Origin: Shewanella hanedai
GTDB lineage: Bacteria; Pseudomonadota; Gammaproteobacteria; Enterobacterales; Shewanellaceae
Reading direction: 5' to 3'
Length of the DNA: 64,000 nucleotides
Assembly: GCF_007197645.1 (NCBI RefSeq)
Contig: NZ_VKGK01000015.1
Span: forward strand, 59,873-123,872
This document shows, piece after piece, positions 33,090-41,394 of the stretch. Made by a program: the position numbers and the translations under genes. How positions within the stretch are numbered: position 1 is the first letter of the stretch; each line of letters starts with the position of its first letter. The notes beneath the pieces were generated by a model. It ran no database searches. It was given only the letters and a program-made list of their open reading frames with translations, and was not told the DNA's origin.

Positions 33090-33455
33090 ATGACAATAGA
33101 ACACAGCGAATTGATGACAGCGTTAAGTTCACTCAATTGCAGAACAAACTTTACGATAAAGAAAATAACCGAATATATGTTACCAGAGCTCAAAGAACCT
33201 ATTTATCTTCATGGCGCTGATAAAGATTGTCAGCTGGTTATTAGACCGGCTTATGAGGTGTTTTTAGCCGATCTTTCTGAGCTCAAAGGGGTAAAGCACA
33301 AAGAAGGCTACTTCCATAATAATGAGATGACTCGATTTCCAAAGCGAGTGCAAAAAAGCCTTAATGGCATTCATTATGGTTTAGCGTTTAAGTTTTCGGA
33401 TAAAGAGGCGGTTAAACGTTTCATCAATAGACTTATCACGATTATTAATGGTTAA
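33090..33455 (+). CDS. Uncharacterised protein, 121 residues
   Basis: I do not recognise this protein's family. It is soluble, with no signal peptide or membrane helix. A central stretch (LVIRPAYEVFLADLSELKGVKHKEGYFHNNEMTRFPKR) reads like a compact alpha/beta domain, and the C-terminus ends in an amphipathic helix. The ATG at 33090 follows AGGA at a good distance and the composition is that of a real gene. It is 45 bases upstream of a small lipoprotein gene on the same strand and could be cotranscribed. No function is proposed. Confidence 0.6.
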   Translation: MTIEHSELMTALSSLNCRTNFTIKKITEYMLPELKEPIYLHGADKDCQLVIRPAYEVFLADLSELKGVKHKEGYFHNNEMTRFPKRVQKSLNGIHYGLAFKFSDKEAVKRFINRLITIING

Positions 33456-33499
33456 TCTGTATTGATACGACTTACTTACTCTGATGTATCCGACCGGAG

Positions 33500-33883
33500 A
33501 TGTGTCCTTTGAATGATAAGATTTACACACTACTTGTGTCACTGCTTCTATTAACTGGTTGCAACTTGGCAACTCATGGTTCGTTTATTACCCAAACTTA
33601 CCTAGCTGACACAGATTTAATTACTGCGACTCAAGACCAACCAATGTCGAAACTCGGTGTTGTGGGAGGTGAAAGTTGCCAGACATCTGTTCTTTACTTC
33701 ATTCCCTATGGAGAGTCCGCGGCCACTTATAAAGCAATAGAGGATGCAAAAAACCAGATTGAAGGAACTCTGCTTCTGACGGATATTTCCATTGATGACA
33801 AGCTTTGGTTTGAATTCGGTTATTCGGTGCAATGCATCTTAGTCAGTGCAACTGCATACGGAGAGAATCGTGTTTCTTTGTGA
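33500..33883 (+). CDS. Small lipoprotein resembling the TRL-like family
   Basis: This protein of about 127 residues has a lipoprotein signal peptide (LLVSLLLLTGCNLA) with lipobox LTGC. The mature part, with KLGVVGGESCQTSVLYFIPYGESAATYKAIEDAKNQI and a C-terminal YSVQCILVSATAYGE, has the glycine/Ser-rich pattern of TRL-like bacterial lipoproteins, named for a tRNA-associated locus. Function is unknown. The ATG at 33500 touches its GGAG, so an in-frame TTG at 33509, ten bases beyond GGAG, may be the true start; the signal peptide holds either way. Confidence 0.6.
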   Translation: MCPLNDKIYTLLVSLLLLTGCNLATHGSFITQTYLADTDLITATQDQPMSKLGVVGGESCQTSVLYFIPYGESAATYKAIEDAKNQIEGTLLLTDISIDDKLWFEFGYSVQCILVSATAYGENRVSL

Positions 33884-34207
33884 TGTAGTCTGGTGATTTT
33901 TTAATAAGCTAACATCAACTTTTGGTAACTTCTAAAAGACTGTCCTACACTCTAATCAAGGGCAAAAAAGCATGGTCTGAGAAAAGTATAGCGAGATGAA
34001 CGTAATGATTTATATGGACATAAATTAATAAGTGTCAATATTGGTCGGAACGCTAATCGACGCAATCAGTAAAGTTGCAATATCCATCAATATTGTTTTT
34101 CTATTAATGCTGCCAAACCTATATAGAGATTAAGGGCCGTGACTCACTAGAATCTATATGAAGAAACCTCAACAGATGCATCAGTCATAAAAGAAGGGTT
34201 TTATTAT
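33884..34207. other. Intergenic region upstream of the AsnB-like gene
   Basis: This AT-rich stretch of 324 bases shows no convincing gene, terminator or repeat. It must carry the promoter of the two-gene AsnB-like/CTP-transferase operon. Confidence 0.45.
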
Positions 34208-35725
34208 ATGTGCGGTATTTTTGTCACTAACGATCCTCTTATCAACCAAGATATGCAGGAAACCATTGAAAAGACACTTAGGTTTCGAGGTCCGGACTGC
34301 TCATCTGGCTTAATAGAGCACAATGGCTGGAAAGCATACCACTCCCGTTTAGCCATCATTGATGTTGAAAGCGGTGTAAACCAGCCTTTGATCCTTGATG
34401 ATGGTGGCTTACTGGTTTTCAATGGTGAAATCCTAAATTTTGTAGAGCTTGGTGAAAAGTATTTTAATACCCGGTACAAAAGTGACACTGTACTGCTGGG
34501 CGATCTAGCACAAAGTGGATATTTAGATCTCGCGGAGCTCGATGGTTTCTTTGCCTTTATCTATATCTCACCCACTGGAGAATTAAAACACTGTGCACGG
34601 GATCGCTTTGGGGTGAAGCCACTTTTCTATCATAAAAGAGATGGGTTTATTAGTTTTTCCTCAGAACCCAACACCCTAAAAAAATTGTTTAATCTATCTG
34701 TTAATGACCATGCCATTGAAGAGTACCGTGCAGTTAGGGCACCAATATTGAGTGGATCATTTTTCACCGGGATTGATGAAGTTGCCCCAAGTACTTGTTT
34801 GATTAATGGCGAGTATTTCAATCTACTGGCACATCTTGATGGCGAGTATGAAAATATCGACATTGCCTCACTGAAAGTCGCGATGGAAAAAGGGATCAAG
34901 ACACGTCAGGTATCCGATGCACCGATTGGTTTACTATTGAGTAGGGGTATAGACAGTAACTTACTAAAGGAGTTAGGTGAATTCGATAAATATTACACCA
35001 TAGGGTTTAGGGGAGATGAAGATTTAGAGTATTTGAGAGAGCAGAATATCGATAATCTCAGTATATTCGAGTGCGATCCTGAAACATATCGAGCTGAATT
35101 TAATCATCTCTTATCCCTTCGTGGTGAGCCAATGTCTGTTCCTAATGAAGTTTTACTCTCCATTATTGCTAAAACAGCCGCTGCAGAAGGGGTGAAAGTA
35201 CTGTTATCTGGCGAGGGAGCTGATGAGTTTTTCGCTGGCTACGATCGTATTTTTAAATGGGCCAGCGATGCCAGCCAGTTTGATTTTGATGTTTTCCTTG
35301 AGATGTATTGCTACATAACGCCAATAAAGGGGAGCCAACTCTACGTTCGCATGTTATCTATTTTTGATGGGTTGACCTTTGTAAGTCCTTTTGAAACGGT
35401 AAGGTGGTTTTTTATTCGCTATCACATGCCCATTTTGTTTCGTCGTTTAGATTTCTCCCTAATGGCAGCGGGAATAGAAGGTCGAGAGCCTATCGCCAAT
35501 ATGCACACTTTTCAGCTCGCAGCTAAAATGTCCCCAGCAGCATTAATGGGTCAAGTGTTGGGTAAAACCCCTCTTAGAGAATTAATCTCTCCCTATAAAG
35601 GACATGATTTTGCATTTGAAAAAAAAGTGGGGTTCCCTGTCGATTTGACCGAAATTTTTGATCAATACGATGATGAAAACTCTTATGAAATCTGGTTCAA
35701 AGAAAATTTAAGGATAATTAAATGA
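34208..35725 (+). CDS. AsnB-like glutamine-dependent amidotransferase with altered pyrophosphate loop
   Basis: The 505-residue protein has the class II glutaminase domain, with catalytic Cys2 in MCGIF, then RFRGPD, FNGEILN, SDTVLL and ARDRFGVKPLFYH. The C-terminal synthetase domain has LLSGEGADEFFAGY and KTPLRELISPY. The ATP-pyrophosphatase loop, normally SGGxDS, reads SRGIDS here (Ser245-Arg246-Gly247-Ile248-Asp249-Ser250). At 505 residues it is shorter than E. coli AsnB. Downstream, the ATGA overlap with a CTP-transferase gene suggests it amidates a surface sugar or phospho-compound, not aspartate. The substrate is unknown and activity uncertain. Confidence 0.8.
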   Translation: MCGIFVTNDPLINQDMQETIEKTLRFRGPDCSSGLIEHNGWKAYHSRLAIIDVESGVNQPLILDDGGLLVFNGEILNFVELGEKYFNTRYKSDTVLLGDLAQSGYLDLAELDGFFAFIYISPTGELKHCARDRFGVKPLFYHKRDGFISFSSEPNTLKKLFNLSVNDHAIEEYRAVRAPILSGSFFTGIDEVAPSTCLINGEYFNLLAHLDGEYENIDIASLKVAMEKGIKTRQVSDAPIGLLLSRGIDSNLLKELGEFDKYYTIGFRGDEDLEYLREQNIDNLSIFECDPETYRAEFNHLLSLRGEPMSVPNEVLLSIIAKTAAAEGVKVLLSGEGADEFFAGYDRIFKWASDASQFDFDVFLEMYCYITPIKGSQLYVRMLSIFDGLTFVSPFETVRWFFIRYHMPILFRRLDFSLMAAGIEGREPIANMHTFQLAAKMSPAALMGQVLGKTPLRELISPYKGHDFAFEKKVGFPVDLTEIFDQYDDENSYEIWFKENLRIIK

Positions 35726-36144
35726 TCATTGGATATACGAGTGGAGTGTATGACCTATTTCATGTTGGTCACGTTAACCTACTTAGGAATGCTAAATCAA
35801 TGTGTGACAAACTTGTGGTTGGGGTGACGGTTGATGAATTAGTCATGTATAAAGGAAAGCAGTCTGTGATCCCATATTCCGACCGTATTGAAGTAGTAAG
35901 AGCATGTAAGTATGTGGATGTGGCTATCCCGCAAAACAATATGGATAAGGCTGCCGCTGCGTTAAAAAATCATGCTAGGTATTTGTTTGTTGGTGACGAT
36001 TGGTACGATACTCCGAAATGGAAAGACTTTGAAAAACAGTTAGCAGAAGTTGATTGCGAGGTTATCTACTTTCCCTATACAAAGGGAACATCAAGTACGC
36101 TCATTAACGAAGCTTTAGAGGACATCCGGGACGGTAATAAGTAA
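35722..36144 (+). CDS. Cytidylyltransferase, glycerol-3-phosphate cytidylyltransferase (TagD) type
   Basis: The 140-residue protein has the HxGH nucleotide-transfer motif in GVYDLFHVGHVNLL, the DRIEVVRACKYVD segment, and the late GTSST motif (KGTSSTLINEAL). These define the TagD/PCT group that makes CDP-glycerol, CDP-ethanolamine or similar compounds. It overlaps the AsnB-like gene by four bases (ATGA), so the two act together. No transferase, polymerase or phosphonate gene is next to them, so the activated compound and its destination are unknown. Other members of this group use ribitol phosphate or sugar phosphates. Confidence 0.82.
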   Translation: MIIGYTSGVYDLFHVGHVNLLRNAKSMCDKLVVGVTVDELVMYKGKQSVIPYSDRIEVVRACKYVDVAIPQNNMDKAAAALKNHARYLFVGDDWYDTPKWKDFEKQLAEVDCEVIYFPYTKGTSSTLINEALEDIRDGNK

Positions 36145-36368
36145 CCCTAATTCGGGATAAACTGAGCTGCTCATGCCCCTATCTGTGTTGAGTTTTCTAG
36201 TAATAGCCAGCTATTACGTACGAACTCTCGCCTTGATATAAACAATATTCTTGGCATCAAGCAAAACTGTCAGATAGATGAGAAATAAAAAATAATTAAG
36301 TTGATGATTTAAAAAGAAACTTCAGATTAAGTAATCTACTAACTCATCCGTTTGCAGTGAGTTGTCGG

Positions 36369-36770
36369 TCATAGTTGAATATTGTTTTCTGATAAAGCTA
36401 AATTTATCTCTTCAACATCCAGCCCAATAATTCTTTTGTTGCCAATTATGATCACGGGATATGCATTTACACCTAATTGATTAAATCTTTCTAATGCTTC
36501 AGGATCTTTTTCAGGGTTAAATTCAACATATTCAATATTATTCTTTGAAAAATAGGCTCTTGTATTCTTACAACTCGGACACCAATCAACGCCATACATG
36601 ATTACTGGTTTATCTGTCAGTGAAAAATGCGACGAAAAGTCGTCCATCACAACTGTCGCTGGTGTCGTTAGCCATGTATAGCCTTGTAATGCGCCAAAAC
36701 CTAGCCCTAGCCCAAGAGCAAGTACAAATGAATAACTCAATGTCGATTTTATTATCTCTTTTGCCGTCAT
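36369..36770 (-). CDS. Membrane-anchored glutaredoxin-like protein
   Basis: The 133-residue protein has one N-terminal transmembrane helix (about residues 12-30, a Leu/Gly-rich stretch) and a thioredoxin-fold domain with a CPSC active site (Cys64, Cys67). It also has cis-Pro105 in AYPVIIIG and DVEEINLAL at the end. With the helix as anchor the redox domain most likely faces the periplasm. Glutaredoxin-like CPxC motifs reduce disulfides or mixed thiols. It is divergent from a small secreted six-cysteine protein, which is a plausible substrate; that link is inference. Confidence 0.72.
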   Translation of the reverse strand: MTAKEIIKSTLSYSFVLALGLGLGFGALQGYTWLTTPATVVMDDFSSHFSLTDKPVIMYGVDWCPSCKNTRAYFSKNNIEYVEFNPEKDPEALERFNQLGVNAYPVIIIGNKRIIGLDVEEINLALSENNIQL

Positions 36771-37041
36771 GATAATCCTAGTCCTTTAAAATAAATTTTA
36801 TTTCATAGCATTGTTAACCTAACACATTTTAATATGACGTCTACTGCTTAAGTTAATGTTTTTTTGCCTTGTTACTTTTAATTAATACGCTGTGTTGAAT
36901 ACAGTTGTAATTAATGAAATAAAACGTAGTACTTTAGTGCTGATTAATATAGCGCTTTAGAGTTATTGAGTAAAAAGTAAATTTAGAACTAGTATGTTTT
37001 GTGCAATTCTGCTCACCAATAAATATTGAATGGAGTTTAAT

Positions 37042-37242
37042 ATGAATATAGCAAAAACAGCTAAAGTATTACTGATAGGTTTAGGAATAGGCTTTGCAAC
37101 ATCAGCCTATGCAGCATCTTGTGCTCAGTGTAATTCTCAATTTAATGAATGTATATCAAGCGGCAGTAATTCTCCTTCAGCTTGTCACAGGGCTTTTAGT
37201 TCTTGTAAAGCAAGAGTTGCTGGATCTTGTTGGTTGAATTAA
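37042..37242 (+). CDS. Small secreted six-cysteine protein
   Basis: From the ATG at 37042, six bases after GGAG, the precursor has 66 residues. An upstream in-frame ATG adds four residues but has no ribosome site. The signal peptide (MNIAKTAKVLLIGLGIGFATSAYA) has a clean AYA cleavage site. The mature part of about 42 residues has six Cys in the order C-x2-C-x6-C-x10-C-x6-C-x7-C, with helical-looking spacers. I know no named family for it. It could be a disulfide-rich helical hairpin, a metal binder or a toxin-like peptide. It is divergent from the CPSC redoxin gene. Confidence 0.62.
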   Translation: MNIAKTAKVLLIGLGIGFATSAYAASCAQCNSQFNECISSGSNSPSACHRAFSSCKARVAGSCWLN

Positions 37243-37650
37243 CAATATATCGTGGCGGAGTCATGCTTTACCGCCTTTATCAATCAAAAATGCCTGCTAG
37301 CTTGCTATTACTAAGATAACATTGACTAATCTTAATGATGAATCACATGACTAAAAACAACACTCTTTATTCACACAGTAGCTATCTTGCTTACACATTT
37401 AAATGATAAAATATAACTATTTATTCACTTAATTATCTAACCTTTATTACTGTTGGCTTACTTAGTCAGTAATACTCGATTTATATATGTGTTGAATATT
37501 CTAAGAGTTTCAATCATTCCTTTCTATAAAGCATTTCAGTTCACAAAATGTGATTAAACTAAGTTGTGCAGCTCTTCAACTTACCAGATGCTGTTTCTGA
37601 TATTGAAAAACTTCTGTATTATATTCCTTTTATTTATCAGGATAGAAATA
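37243..37650. other. Intergenic region between the Cys-rich protein gene and the RidA gene
   Basis: No gene is supported in these 408 AT-rich bases. An open frame reaches 29 codons upstream of the RidA start, but it encodes a hydrophobic stretch unlike the family and lacks a ribosome site. GGCGG (37255) and CCGCC (37275) could form a weak stem before TTTAT, a possible terminator of the Cys-rich protein gene. Confidence 0.45.
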
Positions 37651-38001
37651 ATGGATATTAAACGAATAAACCCTACAGTTCGTTGGTCAGATGCAACCGT
37701 GTTTAATAATATGGCACATTTTGTTGAGATTGCAGAGGACACGAGCGCAGACATCAGCGGTCAAGTCCAACAGATACTGACTCAGGCAGAAGCCACATTA
37801 GCTCTGGTTAATAGCAATAAATCACGTATTTTATCCGTGACTATTTATGTGACCGATTTTGCCTATCTTGCAACCCTTAATGCGCAGTGGGATGTATGGT
37901 TCCCCGAAGGTTGTGCACCGAGCCGAGCTTGTGTGAAGGCGGAGTTAGTCGATCCTAGTTATTTAGTCGAAATGACCTTTGTCGCGGCGGTATTAAGCTG
38001 A
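37651..38001 (+). CDS. RidA/YjgF family protein
   Basis: From the ATG at 37651, after AGGAT, the protein has 116 residues, the usual RidA size. RidA enzymes hydrolyse reactive enamine/imine intermediates of amino-acid metabolism. The C-terminal SRACVKAELVDPSYLVEMTFVAA and the central VNSNKSRILSVTIYVTDFAYLATLNAQWDVWF match the family. The arginine that binds the substrate carboxylate in RidA is likely the Arg in PSRACV, and the C-terminal Glu in VEMTF is also present. It stands alone. Confidence 0.82.
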   Translation: MDIKRINPTVRWSDATVFNNMAHFVEIAEDTSADISGQVQQILTQAEATLALVNSNKSRILSVTIYVTDFAYLATLNAQWDVWFPEGCAPSRACVKAELVDPSYLVEMTFVAAVLS

Positions 38002-38205
38002 AACCTACTTACCGCTCGTTGATGTTATGTTAACCATTCAAACTTAAGTTGTATTTTATTGCTGAAAAGAGCGACATAAAAGTATTAAGCTTGTAGAGCC
38101 TTAAGAATATCCATTTTCTGTTATAATCACTCCCATACTTTTTTAGCACTTCTGTTTTGCAGTAAGCGAAACAGGGTGATTATTTTCTTTTACCTGAGAT
38201 CTCCA

Positions 38206-39564
38206 ATGCCATTCTCTAAACTTGGATTAAGCGAACCGATTTTAAATGCCGTAACCGAATTGGGTTACACTGCGCCAACCCCTATTCAAGCAGAGGCGAT
38301 CCCACTCGCCCTTAAAGGTAAAAACTTAATTGCCGCTGCGCAAACAGGTAGTGGTAAAACGGCCACTTTTGTATTGCCTATTCTTGAAATGCTTTCAAAG
38401 GGCGAGACACAAAAGAAGAAACGTGCGCGTGCGCTGATATTAACGCCAACAAGAGAACTTGCACTGCAAGTGTGTAAGAGCATAGAGGCTTATGGTAAGC
38501 ATCTAGCACTCAAATCTATTGCTATCTATGGTGGTGTCGATTATGAACCACAAAAGCAAGCGCTAATCGATGGCGTTGATATTGTTGTTGCGACCCCTGG
38601 ACGCTTACGTGATCTTTATACTCAACGTGCAATTCACTTCGATGAAATTGAAATACTCGTACTCGATGAAGCCGATAGAATGCTTGATATGGGCTTTATC
38701 GAAGATATCACTAAGATTATTGATACTCTGCCAGAGCAGAGACAGAATTTACTGTTTTCAGCCACGCTTTCAAGACAGGTAAGAGAACTGGCTAAAGACA
38801 CGGTTGCTAATGCCATTCAGTTATCGTTTAACAAAGAAGGCGAGGGTAAGCCAAATATTGATCAGTGGCTTATTACTGTCGATAAAGATAAGAAGTCGGC
38901 ACTATTGAGCCACCTTATTAATGAGAATAACTGGCAGCAAGCACTCATTTTTATTGAAACCAAGCATGGTGCAGGTAAGTTAGTGAGTCAGCTTGAAAAG
39001 CGTGGTATTGAATCAGAATGTATTCATAGTGGTCGTACTCAAGCCATTCGTGAGAAAATATTAGCCGATTTCAAAGCTGGGAACATTAAGTATTTAATCT
39101 CGACTGGCGTGTCAGCGCGCGGAATAGACATCGATGTTCTTCCGTTAGTGATTAACTACGACTTGCCTTTTCCTGCAGACGAATATGTACACCGTATAGG
39201 TCGTACAGGCCGTGCCGGTGCATCAGGTGAAGCTATTTCATTGGTATCAAGAGATGATTTCAAAAACCTGTGTATGATTGAGCGCCGTTTAGGACACCTT
39301 ATTACCCGTAAAGCGATAGAAGGGTTTGAGCCGAGCAAAGAAGTGCCTATCTCAGTGTTAAATTTCGAGCCTAAAAATAAGCCAGTTCGTGGTAGCAATG
39401 ACGAGAAGAGTTCGGCTCCGAGTGGCAAAAGTAAGCGTGAGTCTTCATCGTCACGGACTAAACCAAACTTTGAGAGTCGATCGAAAAAGTCTGATACCTC
39501 GTCTAACCGCTCTTCAAAAAGTAGCGACAGTAAGAAGCTGCCACCAAATCCGTGGAATGTGTAG
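38206..39564 (+). CDS. rhlE: DEAD-box ATP-dependent RNA helicase, RhlE type
   Basis: The protein has 452 residues from the ATG at 38206. It carries the Q motif (FSKLGLSEPILNAV ... TPIQAEAIP), Walker A AAQTGSGKT, PTRELALQV, VATPGRLRD, DEAD, SAT, and HRIGRTGRAG, so it is a complete helicase. The last ~75 residues are a basic, Ser/Lys-rich tail that ends DSKKLPPNPWNV, as in RhlE-like proteins that bind RNA through an unstructured tail. Exact naming among RhlE paralogues is uncertain. A small membrane protein gene follows 21 bases later. Confidence 0.9.
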   Translation: MPFSKLGLSEPILNAVTELGYTAPTPIQAEAIPLALKGKNLIAAAQTGSGKTATFVLPILEMLSKGETQKKKRARALILTPTRELALQVCKSIEAYGKHLALKSIAIYGGVDYEPQKQALIDGVDIVVATPGRLRDLYTQRAIHFDEIEILVLDEADRMLDMGFIEDITKIIDTLPEQRQNLLFSATLSRQVRELAKDTVANAIQLSFNKEGEGKPNIDQWLITVDKDKKSALLSHLINENNWQQALIFIETKHGAGKLVSQLEKRGIESECIHSGRTQAIREKILADFKAGNIKYLISTGVSARGIDIDVLPLVINYDLPFPADEYVHRIGRTGRAGASGEAISLVSRDDFKNLCMIERRLGHLITRKAIEGFEPSKEVPISVLNFEPKNKPVRGSNDEKSSAPSGKSKRESSSSRTKPNFESRSKKSDTSSNRSSKSSDSKKLPPNPWNV

Positions 39565-39585
39565 ATAATAAAGGTAGAAGAGATT

Positions 39586-39792
39586 ATGGATAGTGCATCT
39601 ATGATGTTGTGGGTTGTGCTATTCGGTTCCATTGGCATGGGATATTTTATCTACGGTAAACGGCAGAGTAAGTTAGTGCCCTTGTGTATCGGCATTGCAC
39701 TGTGCATTTTTCCCTATTTTATGACCGGTGTGACCATGCTGCTCATTGTGGGTGTTGTTTTAGTCGCCATTCCCTATTTTATTCGTGGATAG
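39586..39792 (+). CDS. Small membrane protein, 68 residues
   Basis: The protein is almost wholly hydrophobic, with two to three predicted transmembrane helices around a short basic loop (YGKRQSKLVP). The conserved end VLVAIPYFIRG reads like the small amino-acid transport-related membrane proteins often annotated in Shewanella. Function is unknown. The ATG follows AGAAGAG, and the gene is 21 bases after the helicase gene, so the two may share a transcript. A terminator lies 58 bases downstream. Confidence 0.72.
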   Translation: MDSASMMLWVVLFGSIGMGYFIYGKRQSKLVPLCIGIALCIFPYFMTGVTMLLIVGVVLVAIPYFIRG

Positions 39793-39850
39793 ACACCAGA
39801 CTTAAAAACCCTTGAACAACTTCGTTTAAGGGCACAGAAATAGTGTGTTA

Positions 39851-39875
39851 AAGCGGCCTTTGGGTCGCTTTTTTG
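39851..39875 (+). terminator. Terminator after the rhlE-membrane protein pair
   Basis: AAGCGGCC (39851-39858) pairs with GGTCGCTT (39863-39870, one G-U pair) around a four-base loop, then TTTTT follows. Confidence 0.8.
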
Positions 39876-39995
39876 TTTCTGAGGCAAAACCATGGTCAAA
39901 TATTGAAGGCAGAGGTAAGAGATGTCTTGCCTATTGCGGGCTTAACTCTTATTATCCAATCGTTTTTACTCCATACATCTACAACAGGCAATATC

Positions 39996-41210
39996 ATGCT
40001 TAACTCTCCGCTTTCCCCTAGCTCAACAGAATTGGTTATTAGTGTTTTAGAAATGGTTTTATCTGAAGGGAAACCTTTAGATAGAGCGTATTCAGTTCAC
40101 TTTTCAGGTCTTCAACTGCCACCATCTGAACAAGCCCGTATTACTAAGGTTGCCGGAGATATATTACGCCGACTCAATTTGTACTGTTTCCTGTCTGACG
40201 TAAAGCCTGAGGAGATGTCTCGTCTGGGGACGCGTTTGCTAAATGCATGGCACTTGTTCCATGAGCTTGAGCTGCCAACGTTACAGTACTCTTTGCCATT
40301 AGTTGAAACTGAATATTTTACCCGTCTTGAAGAAGCTAAGCAGCAGCCAGCGCTTTGGGATGGTTGTCCAGAATGGTTAGACACCATGGGACAGGCACAA
40401 CTGGGTGATAACTGGCCTAAAGAACGTGCCGCGCTAAATACTCAACCTAAGCGTTTTATTCGTACAAATCTTTTGAAATGTACGCGCGAAGAGTTGGGCA
40501 AAAAACTGCGTAATGAGCAAGTGCAAACTAAAGAAGTTGAAGGCGTAGATACTGCGTTAGAAGTTGTTTCTGACTCTGCACTATTTCGCACCGAAAGCTT
40601 TAAAAAAGGCTGGTTTGAACAGCAAGATGCAGGGTCTCAACTCGTTGCCGCAGCAGTCGATGCTAAACCAGGTATGCGCGTCATTGATGCCTGTGCGGGG
40701 GCAGGTGGTAAAACTCTGTCAATTGCTGCACAAATGCAAGGTAAAGGTCGTTTACTGGCGATGGATGTGGAGCAATGGAAACTGGACAGCCTTAAGCAGC
40801 GCGCACGTCGTGCAAGTGCCAGTAATGTTGAAACGCGTATTATCGCAAGTAGCAAAACGATTAAACGTCTTAAGTTAAGTGCTGACAGAGTACTCCTTGA
40901 TGTGCCTTGTTCAGGCCTTGGTGTACTTAAACGTAATCCTGATGCGAAATGGCGTGATACTCCTGAGCGTTTACCTGTACTGGTTGAACTGCAAAAGCAT
41001 ATTTTACAGAGCTATAGTCGTATGGTGAAAGTGGGCGGGATTTTGATCTATGCCACTTGCTCAATCATGCCTGAAGAGAATCGTGATCAGGTGGATGCAT
41101 TTTTAGCTGAAAATGAACATTTTAAATTCTTAGAAGATGAGACCATCAGCGTTGCTGATTCTGGCTTTGATGGATTTTACATGGCAAGACTTGAGCGAAT
41201 TGCTGAGTAA
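39996..41210 (+). CDS. rRNA (cytosine-C5-)-methyltransferase, RsmB/NOP2/Sun family
   Basis: From the ATG at 39996 the protein has 404 residues. An open frame extends 41 codons upstream into the terminator region and is rejected as the start. The SAM-binding motif is VIDACAGAGGKTLSIAAQMQ, then LLAMDVEQWKLDSLKQRARR. The catalytic cysteine motifs are LLDVPCSGLGVLKRNPDAKW and YATCSIMPEENRDQV, so both family cysteines are present. The N-terminal 130 residues are helical. The target is most likely 16S rRNA; whether it equals RsmB is unclear. Confidence 0.87.
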   Translation: MLNSPLSPSSTELVISVLEMVLSEGKPLDRAYSVHFSGLQLPPSEQARITKVAGDILRRLNLYCFLSDVKPEEMSRLGTRLLNAWHLFHELELPTLQYSLPLVETEYFTRLEEAKQQPALWDGCPEWLDTMGQAQLGDNWPKERAALNTQPKRFIRTNLLKCTREELGKKLRNEQVQTKEVEGVDTALEVVSDSALFRTESFKKGWFEQQDAGSQLVAAAVDAKPGMRVIDACAGAGGKTLSIAAQMQGKGRLLAMDVEQWKLDSLKQRARRASASNVETRIIASSKTIKRLKLSADRVLLDVPCSGLGVLKRNPDAKWRDTPERLPVLVELQKHILQSYSRMVKVGGILIYATCSIMPEENRDQVDAFLAENEHFKFLEDETISVADSGFDGFYMARLERIAE

Positions 41211-41251
41211 CTAACCTGTTTAGATAACAGGCATTAGACATTAAGAATACG

Positions 41252-41279
41252 AGCAAGGCTATTAGCCTTGCTTTTTTTT
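41252..41279 (+). terminator. Terminator after the rRNA methyltransferase gene
   Basis: AGCAAGGCT (41252-41260) and AGCCTTGCT (41264-41272) form a 9-bp stem with a three-base loop, then seven further T residues. Confidence 0.92.
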
Positions 41280-41394
41280 GTGCAAAATTTATGGAGAATG
41301 CCAGTTTTTGACATATGGTTATTATGTAGAAGTGATTAGATAATGTAGGTAAAATGGTTATATATTATTCAATATATAAAGGGTGTGACGTTAT

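Noticed and set aside
34208..36144. Phosphoramidate capsule pathway like that of Campylobacter
   Set aside because: That pathway also has an amide-nitrogen donor and a cytidylyltransferase, but needs a glutamine kinase and a hydrolase that are absent here, and the CTP transferase here is of a different (TagD) type.
33884..37650. A discrete genomic island with attachment sites
   Set aside because: The genes look accessory, but no integrase, tRNA gene or flanking direct repeats could be seen.
39873..39995. N-terminal extension of the rRNA methyltransferase by 41 codons
   Set aside because: The extension begins in the terminator of the preceding genes, has no ribosome site and is not part of the family fold.
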